This document shows, piece by piece, positions 1-5,443 of a stretch of 5,443 nt of DNA (position 1 is the first letter of the stretch; every line of letters begins with the position of its first letter). A program made the translations under genes and the position numbers. Location of the stretch: NCBI GenBank assembly GCA_020631315.1, contig JAHDHM010000261.1, forward strand, positions 1 to 5,443, in the 5' to 3' direction. The notes below the pieces were generated by a model. The model was not told where the DNA came from. It searched no databases and saw nothing but the letters and a program-made list of their open reading frames with translations. This DNA comes from Acidimicrobiales bacterium. Its GTDB lineage: Bacteria; Actinomycetota; Acidimicrobiia; Acidimicrobiales; Poriferisodaliceae.

Positions 1-6
1 CGTCGG

Positions 7-11
7 CTCCT
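7..11 (-). promoter_or_regulatory. Possible ribosome binding site for a gene beyond the left edge
   Basis: On the minus strand, 27 bases after the stop codon of the DJ-1/PfpI enzyme, there is an AGGAG followed by six bases (CCGACG) up to the window edge. The same AGGAG, seven bases before its ATG, serves the enzyme gene upstream. The position fits a third gene of the operon starting just outside the window. The start codon itself is not visible, and a five-base match can arise by chance. Confidence 0.3.
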
Positions 12-38
12 GAGGCACACCGGTCAAGGTCGCCTGGT

Positions 39-653
39 TCAGACCGGGTAGGGCACGTCCTCGTAGGGCGGCTGCGGCTCGTACTGGATGAAGCGCTGCA
101 CCTGGCGGGCATGCTCGGGTGACTCGATCTGGCCGACGAGCCACAGCGCCATGTCGATGCCGGCGGACACGCCCTGACTCGACACCACGTTGCCGTCGGC
201 GACGAACCGCTCGTCACGAACGACGGTGCAGTCGCCGCGGGCTTCCATCGCGTCCTCGAAACCCCAGTGAGTGCAGAGCCGTCGGCCCTTGGCCAGCCCG
301 GACTCGTGCAACAGCAGCGAGCCGGTGCAGACACTGGTGACCCACTCGCAGTCGGGTCCGACCCGCCGGAGCCACTCCATCAGCACGTCGTTGTCGACCT
401 CGGTCCGGGTTCCGGATCCGCCCGGAACGAGCACCACGTCGAGGTCGGGGTGATCAGCGAACGAGTGGTCGGCGACGACGCGCATGCCCTTGTTCGCTCG
501 GACGGTGCCACCGTTCTGGGCGATGGTCACGACCGAGTCGATCGGACCGTCCGGGCCGGATCGGATCATGGCCGACGCCGTCAGCACCTCCCATGGCCCG
601 GCGAAGTCGAGCTCCTCGGCGCCGTCGAAGATCAACACTCCGTAGGTGGTCAT
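39..653 (-). CDS. DJ-1/PfpI family protein, isonitrile hydratase-like
   Basis: A complete protein of 204 residues with the DJ-1/PfpI (class I glutamine amidotransferase-like) fold. It most resembles isonitrile (cyclohexyl isocyanide) hydratases, cytoplasmic enzymes that add water to isonitriles to give N-substituted formamides. Asp16 (in LDFAGP) matches the catalytic acid of that family. Cys109-Thr110 in SVCTGS form the nucleophile elbow, His129-Trp130 follow in CTHW, and VSSQGVSAGIDMAL (157-170) and FIQYEPQPPY (188-197) are typical of the C-terminal half. The start is the ATG at 653, because AGGAG lies seven bases before it and the protein begins directly with the first beta strand (YGVLIFDG). 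Its ATG overlaps the TGA of the upstream regulator gene as ATGA, so translation is probably coupled. The frame stays open further upstream, but that extension lies inside the regulator gene and is not family-like. The true substrate is unknown, and other DJ-1 activities (deglycase- or ThiJ-like) cannot be excluded. Confidence 0.88.
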   Translation of the reverse strand: MTTYGVLIFDGAEELDFAGPWEVLTASAMIRSGPDGPIDSVVTIAQNGGTVRANKGMRVVADHSFADHPDLDVVLVPGGSGTRTEVDNDVLMEWLRRVGPDCEWVTSVCTGSLLLHESGLAKGRRLCTHWGFEDAMEARGDCTVVRDERFVADGNVVSSQGVSAGIDMALWLVGQIESPEHARQVQRFIQYEPQPPYEDVPYPV

Positions 654-1723
654 GATGCTGCTCCTGTCTCGAGTCCGCGGTCGACGCTGACGAGGTCGTG
701 CACTGAAGCTTCGCCGAAGCGAGCGCGGTAGGCACTCGGCGGTACGCCGAGGTTGCGGAGGAACGCACGGCGCATCGTCTCGGCCGTACCGAAGCCACAG
801 TCCTTCGCGATCGCGGCAACCCCTGACGACCGGTGCTCCAGCGCTCGGCGTGCCTCGTCGACGCGCACTCGCTCCACGTAGCGGCCGGGGCTCTCCCCGA
901 TCTCCTTGCTGAAGACACGGGTGAAGTTCCGTTCGCTCATCCCCGCGTGTTCGGCGAGCCGACCGACCGACAGGTCGGCGTGCGGTTCTGCATGGATGAG
1001 TGCCCGCACACGCTGGATCGGTTCGACCTCGACCGGAGGCGCCCACACCGGCGCACAGAACTGGCTCTGCCCACCGGGGCGACGCAGGAACATCACCAGG
1101 TGCCGGGCGATCGCCTGGGCCACCTGGGTGCCGAGATCGTCCTCGACCAGCTTGAGGACGAGGTCGATACCAGCCGTCACCCCGGCCGACGTGGCGATGC
1201 GGCCGTCGTTCACGTACAGGGCGTCGACGTCGAGTGCGACTCGCGGGTAGCGCCGCTCGAACTCCTCGAACCGCGACCAGTGCGTCGTCGCCGACCGACC
1301 GTCGAGCACTCCGGCTTCGGCCAGGAGGAAGGCGCCGGTGCAGACCGAGACGACTCGCCGGCAGGCCGAGTGTGCTCGACGGATGACCTCCATCAGGCCC
1401 GCATCGGCGTAGGTGCGGTGCACACCGTTGCCTCCGGCGACGACGAACGTGTCGACCGTCGACACGTCGAGGTCGTCCCAGGCTCGATCGGCGTGGAGCG
1501 TGATCGGTCCGTCGCTACGTACCGGCCCCGCGTGCGGACCGACGAGTTCGACCTCGTACTCGGGCTCTCGCAGCCTGGCCGTGCGGATCGCGACATTGGC
1601 TCCATCGAACACCTCGACCGGCCCGGTCACGTCGAGCGACTGGAAGCCCTCGACGAACAGCACTGCGACGCGGCGCGTCAGACGCGCGGAGGAAGCTGCG
1701 GGCGAGGAACTGACCGGCGACAT
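650..1723 (-). CDS. GlxA-family transcriptional regulator (DJ-1/PfpI sensor plus AraC HTH)
   Basis: A protein of 357 residues from the ATG at 1723, the usual size for GlxA/FtrA-type AraC-family regulators. Residues about 17-210 form a DJ-1/PfpI domain: RRVAVLFVEGFQSLDVTGP at the start with Asp31, SVCTGAF with Cys128-Thr129, TTHW with His148-Trp149, and TSAGVTAGIDLVL. Residues about 235-335 form the AraC DNA-binding domain with two helix-turn-helix units, LSVGRLAEHAGMSERNFTRV (251-270) and GVAAIAKDCGFGTAETMRRA (301-320), followed by the typical LGVPPSAYR. In this family the sensor domain is thought to bind a small metabolite, but the ligand here is unknown. The nucleophile-elbow cysteine is kept, which is common in these regulators and does not prove catalysis. 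The gene is divergent from the heliorhodopsin and overlaps the next enzyme gene by four bases. The start is uncertain: the GTG at 1774 would add 17 residues, and neither start has a clear Shine-Dalgarno sequence. Confidence 0.92.
   Translation of the reverse strand: MSPVSSSPAASSARLTRRVAVLFVEGFQSLDVTGPVEVFDGANVAIRTARLREPEYEVELVGPHAGPVRSDGPITLHADRAWDDLDVSTVDTFVVAGGNGVHRTYADAGLMEVIRRAHSACRRVVSVCTGAFLLAEAGVLDGRSATTHWSRFEEFERRYPRVALDVDALYVNDGRIATSAGVTAGIDLVLKLVEDDLGTQVAQAIARHLVMFLRRPGGQSQFCAPVWAPPVEVEPIQRVRALIHAEPHADLSVGRLAEHAGMSERNFTRVFSKEIGESPGRYVERVRVDEARRALEHRSSGVAAIAKDCGFGTAETMRRAFLRNLGVPPSAYRARFGEASVHDLVSVDRGLETGAAS
661..665 (-). promoter_or_regulatory. Ribosome binding site of the isonitrile hydratase-like gene
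   Basis: AGGAG on the minus strand lies seven bases before the ATG at 653, inside the last codons of the regulator gene. It decides the start of the downstream enzyme and supports translation of both proteins from one mRNA. Confidence 0.75.
1447..1467. repeat. 21-bp perfect palindrome inside the regulator gene
   Basis: Two 10-base arms (ACGTGTCGAC and GTCGACACGT) flank a single central C at 1457. The palindrome lies in the DJ-1 domain region of the regulator gene. Ten bases of it, GTGTCGACCG (1449-1458), recur exactly at 1731-1740 beside the start of the same gene. It could be an internal operator, or a by-product of GC-rich codon use, since GTCGAC is frequent here. Confidence 0.4.
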
Positions 1724-1825
1724 GTCACGAGTGTCGACCGATCGGCCGGTTGGCGTCAACGACACGCACCCCACGTATCACGCCATCGGGGGAACACAGC
1801 TGCAGGCCGTCTGGTTGGACAGGCC
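1724..1825. promoter_or_regulatory. Divergent control region between regulator and heliorhodopsin
   Basis: This gap of about 100 bp separates the divergent starts and must hold the promoters of both genes, unless the regulator starts at the GTG at 1774. It contains GTGTCG (1731-1736) and its inverted copy CGACAC (1760-1765), 23 bases apart, around a GC-rich stretch with CCGATCGG. The first arm is part of the 10-mer shared with the palindrome at 1447-1467. These may be regulator half-sites. I see no convincing sigma-70 promoter for the plus-strand gene; TATCAC at 1776-1781 is only a weak -10 candidate. Confidence 0.5.
1730..1759 (-). promoter_or_regulatory. Candidate promoter of the regulator gene, possibly leaderless
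   Basis: On the minus strand TTGACG (1759-1754) is a 5/6 match to the -35 consensus. After 18 bases comes GACACT (1735-1730), a weak -10 that keeps the important A at position 2 and T at position 6. It ends six bases before the ATG at 1723, so transcription could start at or next to the start codon. A leaderless mRNA would explain the missing Shine-Dalgarno sequence, and such mRNAs are common in actinobacteria. The -10 is poor. Confidence 0.25.
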
Positions 1826-2629
1826 ATGCTCGATCTCGACCGCCCGATCCTGACGCTCGCCCCCGACGTCACCGCCAAGCTCCGCCGCTGGAACCTGCTG
1901 GCGGCAGGACTCCACTTCGTCACCGGCTTGGTCATCGTGTTGATCGGCGACCGTGACTTCGGGCTGCCCGTCACGTCGTTCAACATCAATGGCCCGCCCG
2001 GGAACGACATCGACAACGGCGTGTTCAACGAGGTGTTCTCGTTCCCACTGGCGCTCGGCGTGGCGGCGTTCTCGTTCCTGTCCGCGCTGTTCCACGTGAT
2101 CGTGGTGATCGCCGACGATCGCTACCACCACGAGCTCGAGCGCGGCCGGAACCGCTTCCGATGGGTCGAGTACTCGCTGTCGTCGACGCTGATGATCGTC
2201 CTGATCGCCATGGTCACCGGCATCACGGACATCGCCGCGCTGATCGCCATCGCCTTCGTCAACGCCGCCATGATCCTGTTCGGCTGGATCATGGAGATGG
2301 TCAGCCGACCGGGCCCCGACGCCTGGTGGACGCCATTCTGGTTCGGGTGCGTCGCCGGGATCGGCCCGTGGACGGCGATCGTCGTGTCGATCATCGCCAA
2401 CGTGAGCGCCGACGGCGGCGAGGGCCCACCCGCGTTCGTCTACGGCATCATCGTGTCGATCTTCGTGTTCTTCAACTGCTTCGCCGTCACCCAGTGGCTG
2501 CAGTACCGCCAGACCGGCAAGTGGGCCGACTACGTGCACGGCGAGAAGACCTACATCGTCCTCAGCTTCGTCGCGAAGTCCGCACTGGCCTGGCAGATCT
2601 TCGGCAACACCCTCATCCCCGACGCCTGA
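1826..2629 (+). CDS. Heliorhodopsin (HeR)
   Basis: A complete 267-residue, seven-helix membrane protein of the heliorhodopsin family, retinal-binding photoreceptors of inverted topology distinct from type 1 and type 2 rhodopsins. Helices lie at about 21-41, 72-97, 111-131, 134-155, 169-191, 202-226 and 241-263. Compared from memory with the reference protein 48C12, Lys251 in SFVAKSALAWQIF is the retinal Schiff-base lysine (Lys241 there), Glu115 in FRWVEYSLSS the counterion (Glu107), and His30 and His90 match His23 and His80; Ser247 matches Ser237. Further family stretches are NGPPG, NAAMILFGW, PFWFGCVAGI, FVYGIIVSIF and the NTLIP end. The ATG at 1826 leaves about 20 residues before helix 1, as expected; its only upstream SD-like match is weak (GGACAGG, ending two bases before the ATG). 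The open frame reaches much further upstream, but only antisense to the regulator. Heliorhodopsins are generally not ion pumps and are thought to be sensory or to modulate partner proteins; the partner here is unknown. Confidence 0.97.
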   Translation: MLDLDRPILTLAPDVTAKLRRWNLLAAGLHFVTGLVIVLIGDRDFGLPVTSFNINGPPGNDIDNGVFNEVFSFPLALGVAAFSFLSALFHVIVVIADDRYHHELERGRNRFRWVEYSLSSTLMIVLIAMVTGITDIAALIAIAFVNAAMILFGWIMEMVSRPGPDAWWTPFWFGCVAGIGPWTAIVVSIIANVSADGGEGPPAFVYGIIVSIFVFFNCFAVTQWLQYRQTGKWADYVHGEKTYIVLSFVAKSALAWQIFGNTLIPDA

Positions 2630-2654
2630 TCGCGGCGGTCTTCCCGATCCACGG

Positions 2655-2685
2655 GGTCGCAGCGCGCACTACGCGCGCTGGGACC
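2655..2685. terminator. Hairpin between convergent genes, probable bidirectional terminator
   Basis: CAGCGCGC (2660-2667) pairs with GCGCGCTG (2673-2680) around a five-base loop (ACTAC). After one G-G mismatch, GGTC (2655-2658) pairs with GACC (2682-2685), giving 12 base pairs in total. It lies 25 bases after the heliorhodopsin stop and the same distance after the SDR stop on the other strand, as expected for a shared terminator. There is no T-run on either side, so it may instead act as an RNA-end stabiliser. Confidence 0.6.
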
Positions 2686-2709
2686 ATCCAGATGCGGGAG
2701 GGGTGATGG

Positions 2710-3552
2710 CTACAGGGGCCAGAGGTGGATCTCCGGGTTCCGTTGATCGATCACGTCTTGGGCGCGACCGACGGCCGACGGGAACCAGTCGTCGTGGGTG
2801 ATGATCCAGAAGCGACGCTCCTGGATGGCGTCGTAGACCATCTGTGCGATCTCCGACGGGTCCTTCCCGGCGTGGAACGCGGCGAGGATCTGATCACGGA
2901 ACGCCGCCTGCTCGGGCGACACGTTCGGGTCGGACTCCCGAGGGCCGCCCGGCCGGTTGCGATCGCTCTCCATCAGGTTGGTCGCCACCCAGCCCGGGCA
3001 GAGCACCGACACGCCGACACCCGTGTGACCACGCAGCGCCAGTTCGTGGTGCAGCAGCTCGGACATGGCGACCACGGCGTGCTTCGAGGCGGTGTAGGCA
3101 CCGGTCGAGGGCATGGCGGTGATGCCGGCCATCGATGACGTGTTCACCACGTGGCCCTCACCCTGCTCGATCATGATCGGCACGGCGTGACGGATGCCGC
3201 GGGCCACGCCGTGCAGGTTGACGTCGACCGTCCAGAGCCAGTCCTCCTCCGTCGACTCCCACATGCCGCCGCCACCGGACACGCCGGCGTTGTTGCACAT
3301 GACGTGGAGCCCACCGAGCGACGACGCCTCCTTCACCGAGCGAGCGACGTCGTCGTCGGACCGCACGTCACACACGACGGTGCGCACGTCGGTGCCGTGA
3401 GCCGAGACCGCCTCCCCAGCCGGTTCGAGCGCGCCGACCTCGACGTCGGCCATCACGACCTTCATGCCGGCTTCGGCGAACCGGTGCGCCATCGCCAGAC
3501 CGATACCGCTGGCAGCGCCCGTGACGAGCGCGACCTTCCCCTCGAGTTCCAT
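2710..3552 (-). CDS. Short-chain dehydrogenase/reductase (SDR), classical type
   Basis: A 280-residue cytoplasmic NAD(P)-dependent oxidoreductase with a Rossmann fold. Visible motifs: TGAASGIG (11-18) for the cofactor; Asp36 at the end of the second strand (VVMAD), which favours NAD(H) over NADP(H); Asp62 in CDV; NNAG (87-90); catalytic Asn112, Ser140, Tyr153 and Lys157 (YTASK); and CPGWVAT (185-191). It is about 30 residues longer than a classical 250-residue SDR, through a segment after the PG motif and a C-terminal tail (RRFWIITHDDWFPSAVGRA) seen in many actinobacterial SDRs. The substrate cannot be told from sequence. The start is the ATG at 3552: AAGGGGG ends six bases before it, whereas the in-frame TTG two codons earlier directly abuts that site. 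It follows the epimerase gene by 39 bases on the same strand, so co-transcription is likely, but a shared pathway is not evident. Confidence 0.93.
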   Translation of the reverse strand: MELEGKVALVTGAASGIGLAMAHRFAEAGMKVVMADVEVGALEPAGEAVSAHGTDVRTVVCDVRSDDDVARSVKEASSLGGLHVMCNNAGVSGGGGMWESTEEDWLWTVDVNLHGVARGIRHAVPIMIEQGEGHVVNTSSMAGITAMPSTGAYTASKHAVVAMSELLHHELALRGHTGVGVSVLCPGWVATNLMESDRNRPGGPRESDPNVSPEQAAFRDQILAAFHAGKDPSEIAQMVYDAIQERRFWIITHDDWFPSAVGRAQDVIDQRNPEIHLWPL

Positions 3553-3558
3553 CGTCAA

Positions 3559-3565
3559 CCCCCTT
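3559..3565 (-). promoter_or_regulatory. Ribosome binding site of the SDR gene
   Basis: AAGGGGG on the minus strand ends six bases before the ATG at 3552. It decides that start over the TTG at 3558. Confidence 0.6.
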
Positions 3566-3591
3566 CGTCGAGCCGACGGTAGTCCGAGCGC

Positions 3592-4584
3592 TCAGTCGAC
3601 TCCGAAGTCGTGGCGGGTGACCTGGGTGTAGGTCTCCCGCGGTCGCAGGACCGCCGAACCGAAGTCGGGTCGGTTCGGCGTGTCGGGCAGCAGCTGGGCT
3701 TCGAGGCACACCGCGGAGTACGACGGGTCGGCGAAGTTGGATGTGTACACCTGCAGACCCGGCTGGTCGGTCGTGACCGTCATCCGCCGACGAGAGGACG
3801 GATCGCGCAGCACTCCCGAGAGTTCTTCACCGACGAAGCAGTGGTCGAACCCGGCGGGACGGTCAGCCAACAACACCGGTGAGCTCAGGTCGAAGTAGCC
3901 CTCGGCGTCGACGATCTCGGTCGGGATCGACGCGTCGTCGACCATCACGACCCGATCCGAACGGACCATCAGCTCGTGCCCACGGGCGTCGTCGGAACCG
4001 GCGAGGTTCCAGTAGGCGTGGTTCGTCAGGTTCACGACCGTCGGCGCGTCGGTCGTGGCGCGGTACCGCAACGTGAAGGCGTCCGGTTCGACATCGATGT
4101 CCAGCCACACCTCCAGCCGACCCGGATGACCTTGGTCGCCGTCGGGCGACACGAGGTGAGCGCGCACACCGGTCTCGGTCTCCGACAGCTCCCAGTTCCT
4201 GAACCCGAAGTGATCGGGACCGCCGTGCAGCTGGTTCGGGCCCTCGTTGGCCACGACCTCGTGGCGGACACCGTCGATCTCGTAGGACGCGCCGGCGATC
4301 CGGTTGGCGTAGCGGCCGATCGTCGAGCCGAAGCCCTTGTTGACGTCAGGGTCGACGTAGTCGTCGATCGACGGCAGCGTCTTCGTCAGATTCACCGACC
4401 GGTCACCGTCCCGGTCCGGGTAGCGAACGTCCGACAGCGTCGCCCCGATCGACATCACCGTGAGCGACAGACGGCCGGTGTCGATCTCGACCCAGTGCCA
4501 CTCGTCAGGCAATGGCGACTCGGGTCCGCTGGTCTCGGTGTGCCACGTGATCTCCACGCCGTGAGTCTGGCAGGCGTCGCGCAC
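3592..4584 (-). CDS. Aldose 1-epimerase (galactose mutarotase family)
   Basis: A 330-residue protein of the GalM family, which interconverts the alpha and beta anomers of galactose, glucose and related sugars in the cytoplasm. Family signatures in order: IGATLSDVRYPDRDG (46-60), GSTIGRYANRI (86-96) with Asn94-Arg95, NEGPNQLHGG (113-122) with His120, VNLTNHAYWNLAG (184-196) with His189 as the catalytic acid, GFDHCF with Asp247, GLQVYTSNF with Gln278, and CLEAQLLPDTPN with Glu295 as the catalytic base. All residues known to bind or act on the sugar are present, so it is probably active; the preferred sugar is unknown. The GTG at 4584 is the longest start. It lacks a clear Shine-Dalgarno sequence, and the conserved domain begins only near residue 29, so a later start such as the GTG at 4557 is possible. 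No other sugar gene is next to it; ahcY lies upstream and the SDR downstream. Confidence 0.93.
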   Translation of the reverse strand: MRDACQTHGVEITWHTETSGPESPLPDEWHWVEIDTGRLSLTVMSIGATLSDVRYPDRDGDRSVNLTKTLPSIDDYVDPDVNKGFGSTIGRYANRIAGASYEIDGVRHEVVANEGPNQLHGGPDHFGFRNWELSETETGVRAHLVSPDGDQGHPGRLEVWLDIDVEPDAFTLRYRATTDAPTVVNLTNHAYWNLAGSDDARGHELMVRSDRVVMVDDASIPTEIVDAEGYFDLSSPVLLADRPAGFDHCFVGEELSGVLRDPSSRRRMTVTTDQPGLQVYTSNFADPSYSAVCLEAQLLPDTPNRPDFGSAVLRPRETYTQVTRHDFGVD

Positions 4585-4602
4585 GACCGAGCCCGGACGC
4601 GA

Positions 4603-4630
4603 GAACGACGGCCCCGAAGGGCCGCCGTTC
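4603..4630 (-). terminator. UUCG-loop hairpin after ahcY
   Basis: On the minus strand GAACG, a mismatch and CGGCCC pair with GGGCCG and CGTTC around a TTCG loop closed by C and G. This is the extra-stable C(UUCG)G tetraloop form with 11 base pairs. It lies about 45 bases after the ahcY stop and 18 bases before the GTG of the epimerase. No T-run follows, so it may be a terminator of the ahcY transcript, an mRNA processing or stability element, or partial attenuation ahead of the epimerase. Confidence 0.55.
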
Positions 4631-4659
4631 CGCAGTTCACGAGCCGACCAGCCGAAGCC

Positions 4660-4676
4660 GATCAGCAGCGCTGATC
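4660..4676. repeat. Small inverted repeat at the ahcY stop codon
   Basis: GATCAGC (4660-4666) and GCTGATC (4670-4676) flank three bases and overlap the ahcY stop codon at 4675-4677. It may form a small hairpin at the 3' end of the message. The role is unknown. Confidence 0.35.
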
Positions 4677-5443
4677 AGTACCGGTAGTGCGCCGGCTTGT
4701 ACGGGCCCTCGACCGGAACACCGAGGTAGTCGGCCTGATCCTGCGACAGCTTGGTCAGCTTCACGCCGAGCTTGTCGAGGTGCAGACGAGCCACCTCCTC
4801 GTCGAGGTGCTTCGGCAGCAGGTACACGTCGTTCTCGAGGCTCTCGGCGTTGGCGTGGAGCTCCATCTGAGCGAGCACCTGGTTGGTGAAGCTCATCGAC
4901 ATCACGAAGCTCGGGTGGCCGGTGGCGCAACCGAGGTTCATGAGACGGCCCTCGGCGAGGACGATGACCGAGTTGCCCGACGGGAACACGAACTCGTCGA
5001 CCTGGGGCTTGATGTTGCGACGCTGCACGTCGGACATGCGCTCGAGACCGGCCATGTCGATCTCGTTGTCGAAGTGACCGATGTTGGAGACGATCGCGTT
5101 GTGCTTCATCTTCGACATCAGCTCAGCCGAGATGATGTCCTTGTTGCCGGTCGTGGTGACGAAGATGTCGATGTCGCCGACGACGTTCTCGATGCGATCG
5201 ACCTCGAAGCCCTCCATCGCGGCCTGCAGGGCGTTGATGGGGTCGATCTCGGTGACGATCACACGACAGCCCTGGCCACGCAGTGACTGGGCACAGCCCT
5301 TGCCGACATCGCCGTAGCCGGCGACGAGAGCGACCTTGCCGCCCATCATGACGTCGGTGGCACGGTTCAGACCGTCGATCAGCGAGTGACGGCAGCCATA
5401 GAGGTTGTCGAACTTCGACTTCGTGACGGAGTCGTTGACGTTG
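4675..5443 (-). CDS. ahcY: S-adenosylhomocysteine hydrolase, C-terminal part (cut by window edge)
   Basis: The last 255 residues of adenosylhomocysteinase, which splits S-adenosylhomocysteine reversibly into adenosine and homocysteine and so relieves product inhibition of methyltransferases. The visible part begins within [20 protein letters not shown], whose Lys8, Asp12 and Asn13 (fragment numbering) match the substrate-site Lys186, Asp190 and Asn191 of the human enzyme. Then come the NAD-binding GYGDVGKG (42-49) with Glu65 at the end of the next strand, [21 protein letters not shown] with His123, [20 protein letters not shown], and the C-terminal KPAHYRY, whose Lys and Tyr reach into the NAD site of the neighbouring subunit. 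The family is usually 430-495 residues, so the substrate-binding N-terminal part lies beyond the right edge. The internal ATGs at 5349 and 5346 are not starts. No frameshift or missing key residue is seen. Confidence 0.98.
   Translation of the reverse strand, partial: NVNDSVTKSKFDNLYGCRHSLIDGLNRATDVMMGGKVALVAGYGDVGKGCAQSLRGQGCRVIVTEIDPINALQAAMEGFEVDRIENVVGDIDIFVTTTGNKDIISAELMSKMKHNAIVSNIGHFDNEIDMAGLERMSDVQRRNIKPQVDEFVFPSGNSVIVLAEGRLMNLGCATGHPSFVMSMSFTNQVLAQMELHANAESLENDVYLLPKHLDEEVARLHLDKLGVKLTKLSQDQADYLGVPVEGPYKPAHYRY

Noticed and set aside
654..1046. N-terminal extension of the DJ-1/PfpI enzyme by 131 residues
   Set aside because: It lies in another frame of the regulator gene, is arginine-rich without domain character, and the ATG at 653 has a good ribosome binding site.
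833..1825. A 331-codon open frame on the plus strand, continuous with the heliorhodopsin
   Set aside because: It is antisense to the regulator gene, low in complexity (rich in Arg, Asp, Gly and His) and unlike any domain. The heliorhodopsin homology begins only after the ATG at 1826, so this is a GC-rich shadow and not an N-terminal fusion.
1778..2539. A 253-codon open frame on the minus strand opposite the heliorhodopsin
   Set aside because: Its composition is dominated by Asp, Gly, Arg, Val and His, typical of the reverse of GC-rich coding DNA. The opposite strand encodes an unmistakable family member.
3553..3558. TTG start two codons before the SDR ATG
   Set aside because: The AAGGGGG site would touch the TTG directly, whereas its spacing to the ATG at 3552 is ideal.
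2725..3582. Plus-strand open frames of 137 and 143 codons opposite the SDR gene
   Set aside because: They are antisense to a clear SDR with intact motifs and show only biased composition.
4675..5349. ahcY as a short 224-residue gene starting at an internal ATG
   Set aside because: The frame stays open to the right edge and encodes the conserved substrate-site stretch upstream of that ATG. The gene is cut by the window and is not short.
1..5443. Possible CRISPR, tRNA, insertion sequence or attachment site
   Set aside because: I saw no spaced direct repeats, cloverleaf, transposase or terminal inverted repeats. The gaps are short and all genes look like ordinary chromosomal genes of the same composition.

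Overview
The window comes from a high-GC genome. Its gene content and protein style suggest an actinobacterium, possibly a marine or freshwater Acidimicrobiia-like lineage. That placement is inferred from composition, the heliorhodopsin and general sequence flavour, not from a marker gene.

Layout. Positions 39-1723, minus strand: a two-gene unit. It holds a GlxA-type transcription regulator (DJ-1/PfpI domain plus AraC DNA-binding domain), followed with a 4-base ATGA overlap by a stand-alone DJ-1/PfpI enzyme resembling isonitrile (cyclohexyl isocyanide) hydratase. Positions 1826-2629, plus strand: a complete heliorhodopsin, transcribed divergently from the regulator across a gap of about 100 bp. 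It has the retinal lysine, the counterion glutamate and both conserved histidines. Positions 2630-2709: a convergent gap with a strong hairpin. Positions 2710-5443, minus strand: three genes in the same direction. In transcription order they are the C-terminal part of S-adenosylhomocysteine hydrolase (ahcY, cut by the right edge), an aldose 1-epimerase (galM-like) and a short-chain dehydrogenase/reductase. A UUCG-loop hairpin sits between ahcY and the epimerase.

How the genes may work together. ahcY removes S-adenosylhomocysteine in the methyl cycle, and the epimerase and SDR behind it look like general metabolism. The notable item is the heliorhodopsin. It shares a divergent control region with a regulator whose sensor domain is of the same fold as the enzyme encoded immediately after it. 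A simple hypothesis is that the regulator senses a small molecule related to the hydratase substrate and controls both its own operon and the rhodopsin gene. The sequence shows the arrangement but does not prove the control.

No tRNA, rRNA, CRISPR array, insertion sequence or phage feature was seen. The only gaps are 1-38, 1724-1825, 2630-2709, 3553-3591 and 4585-4674, all shorter than 300 bases.
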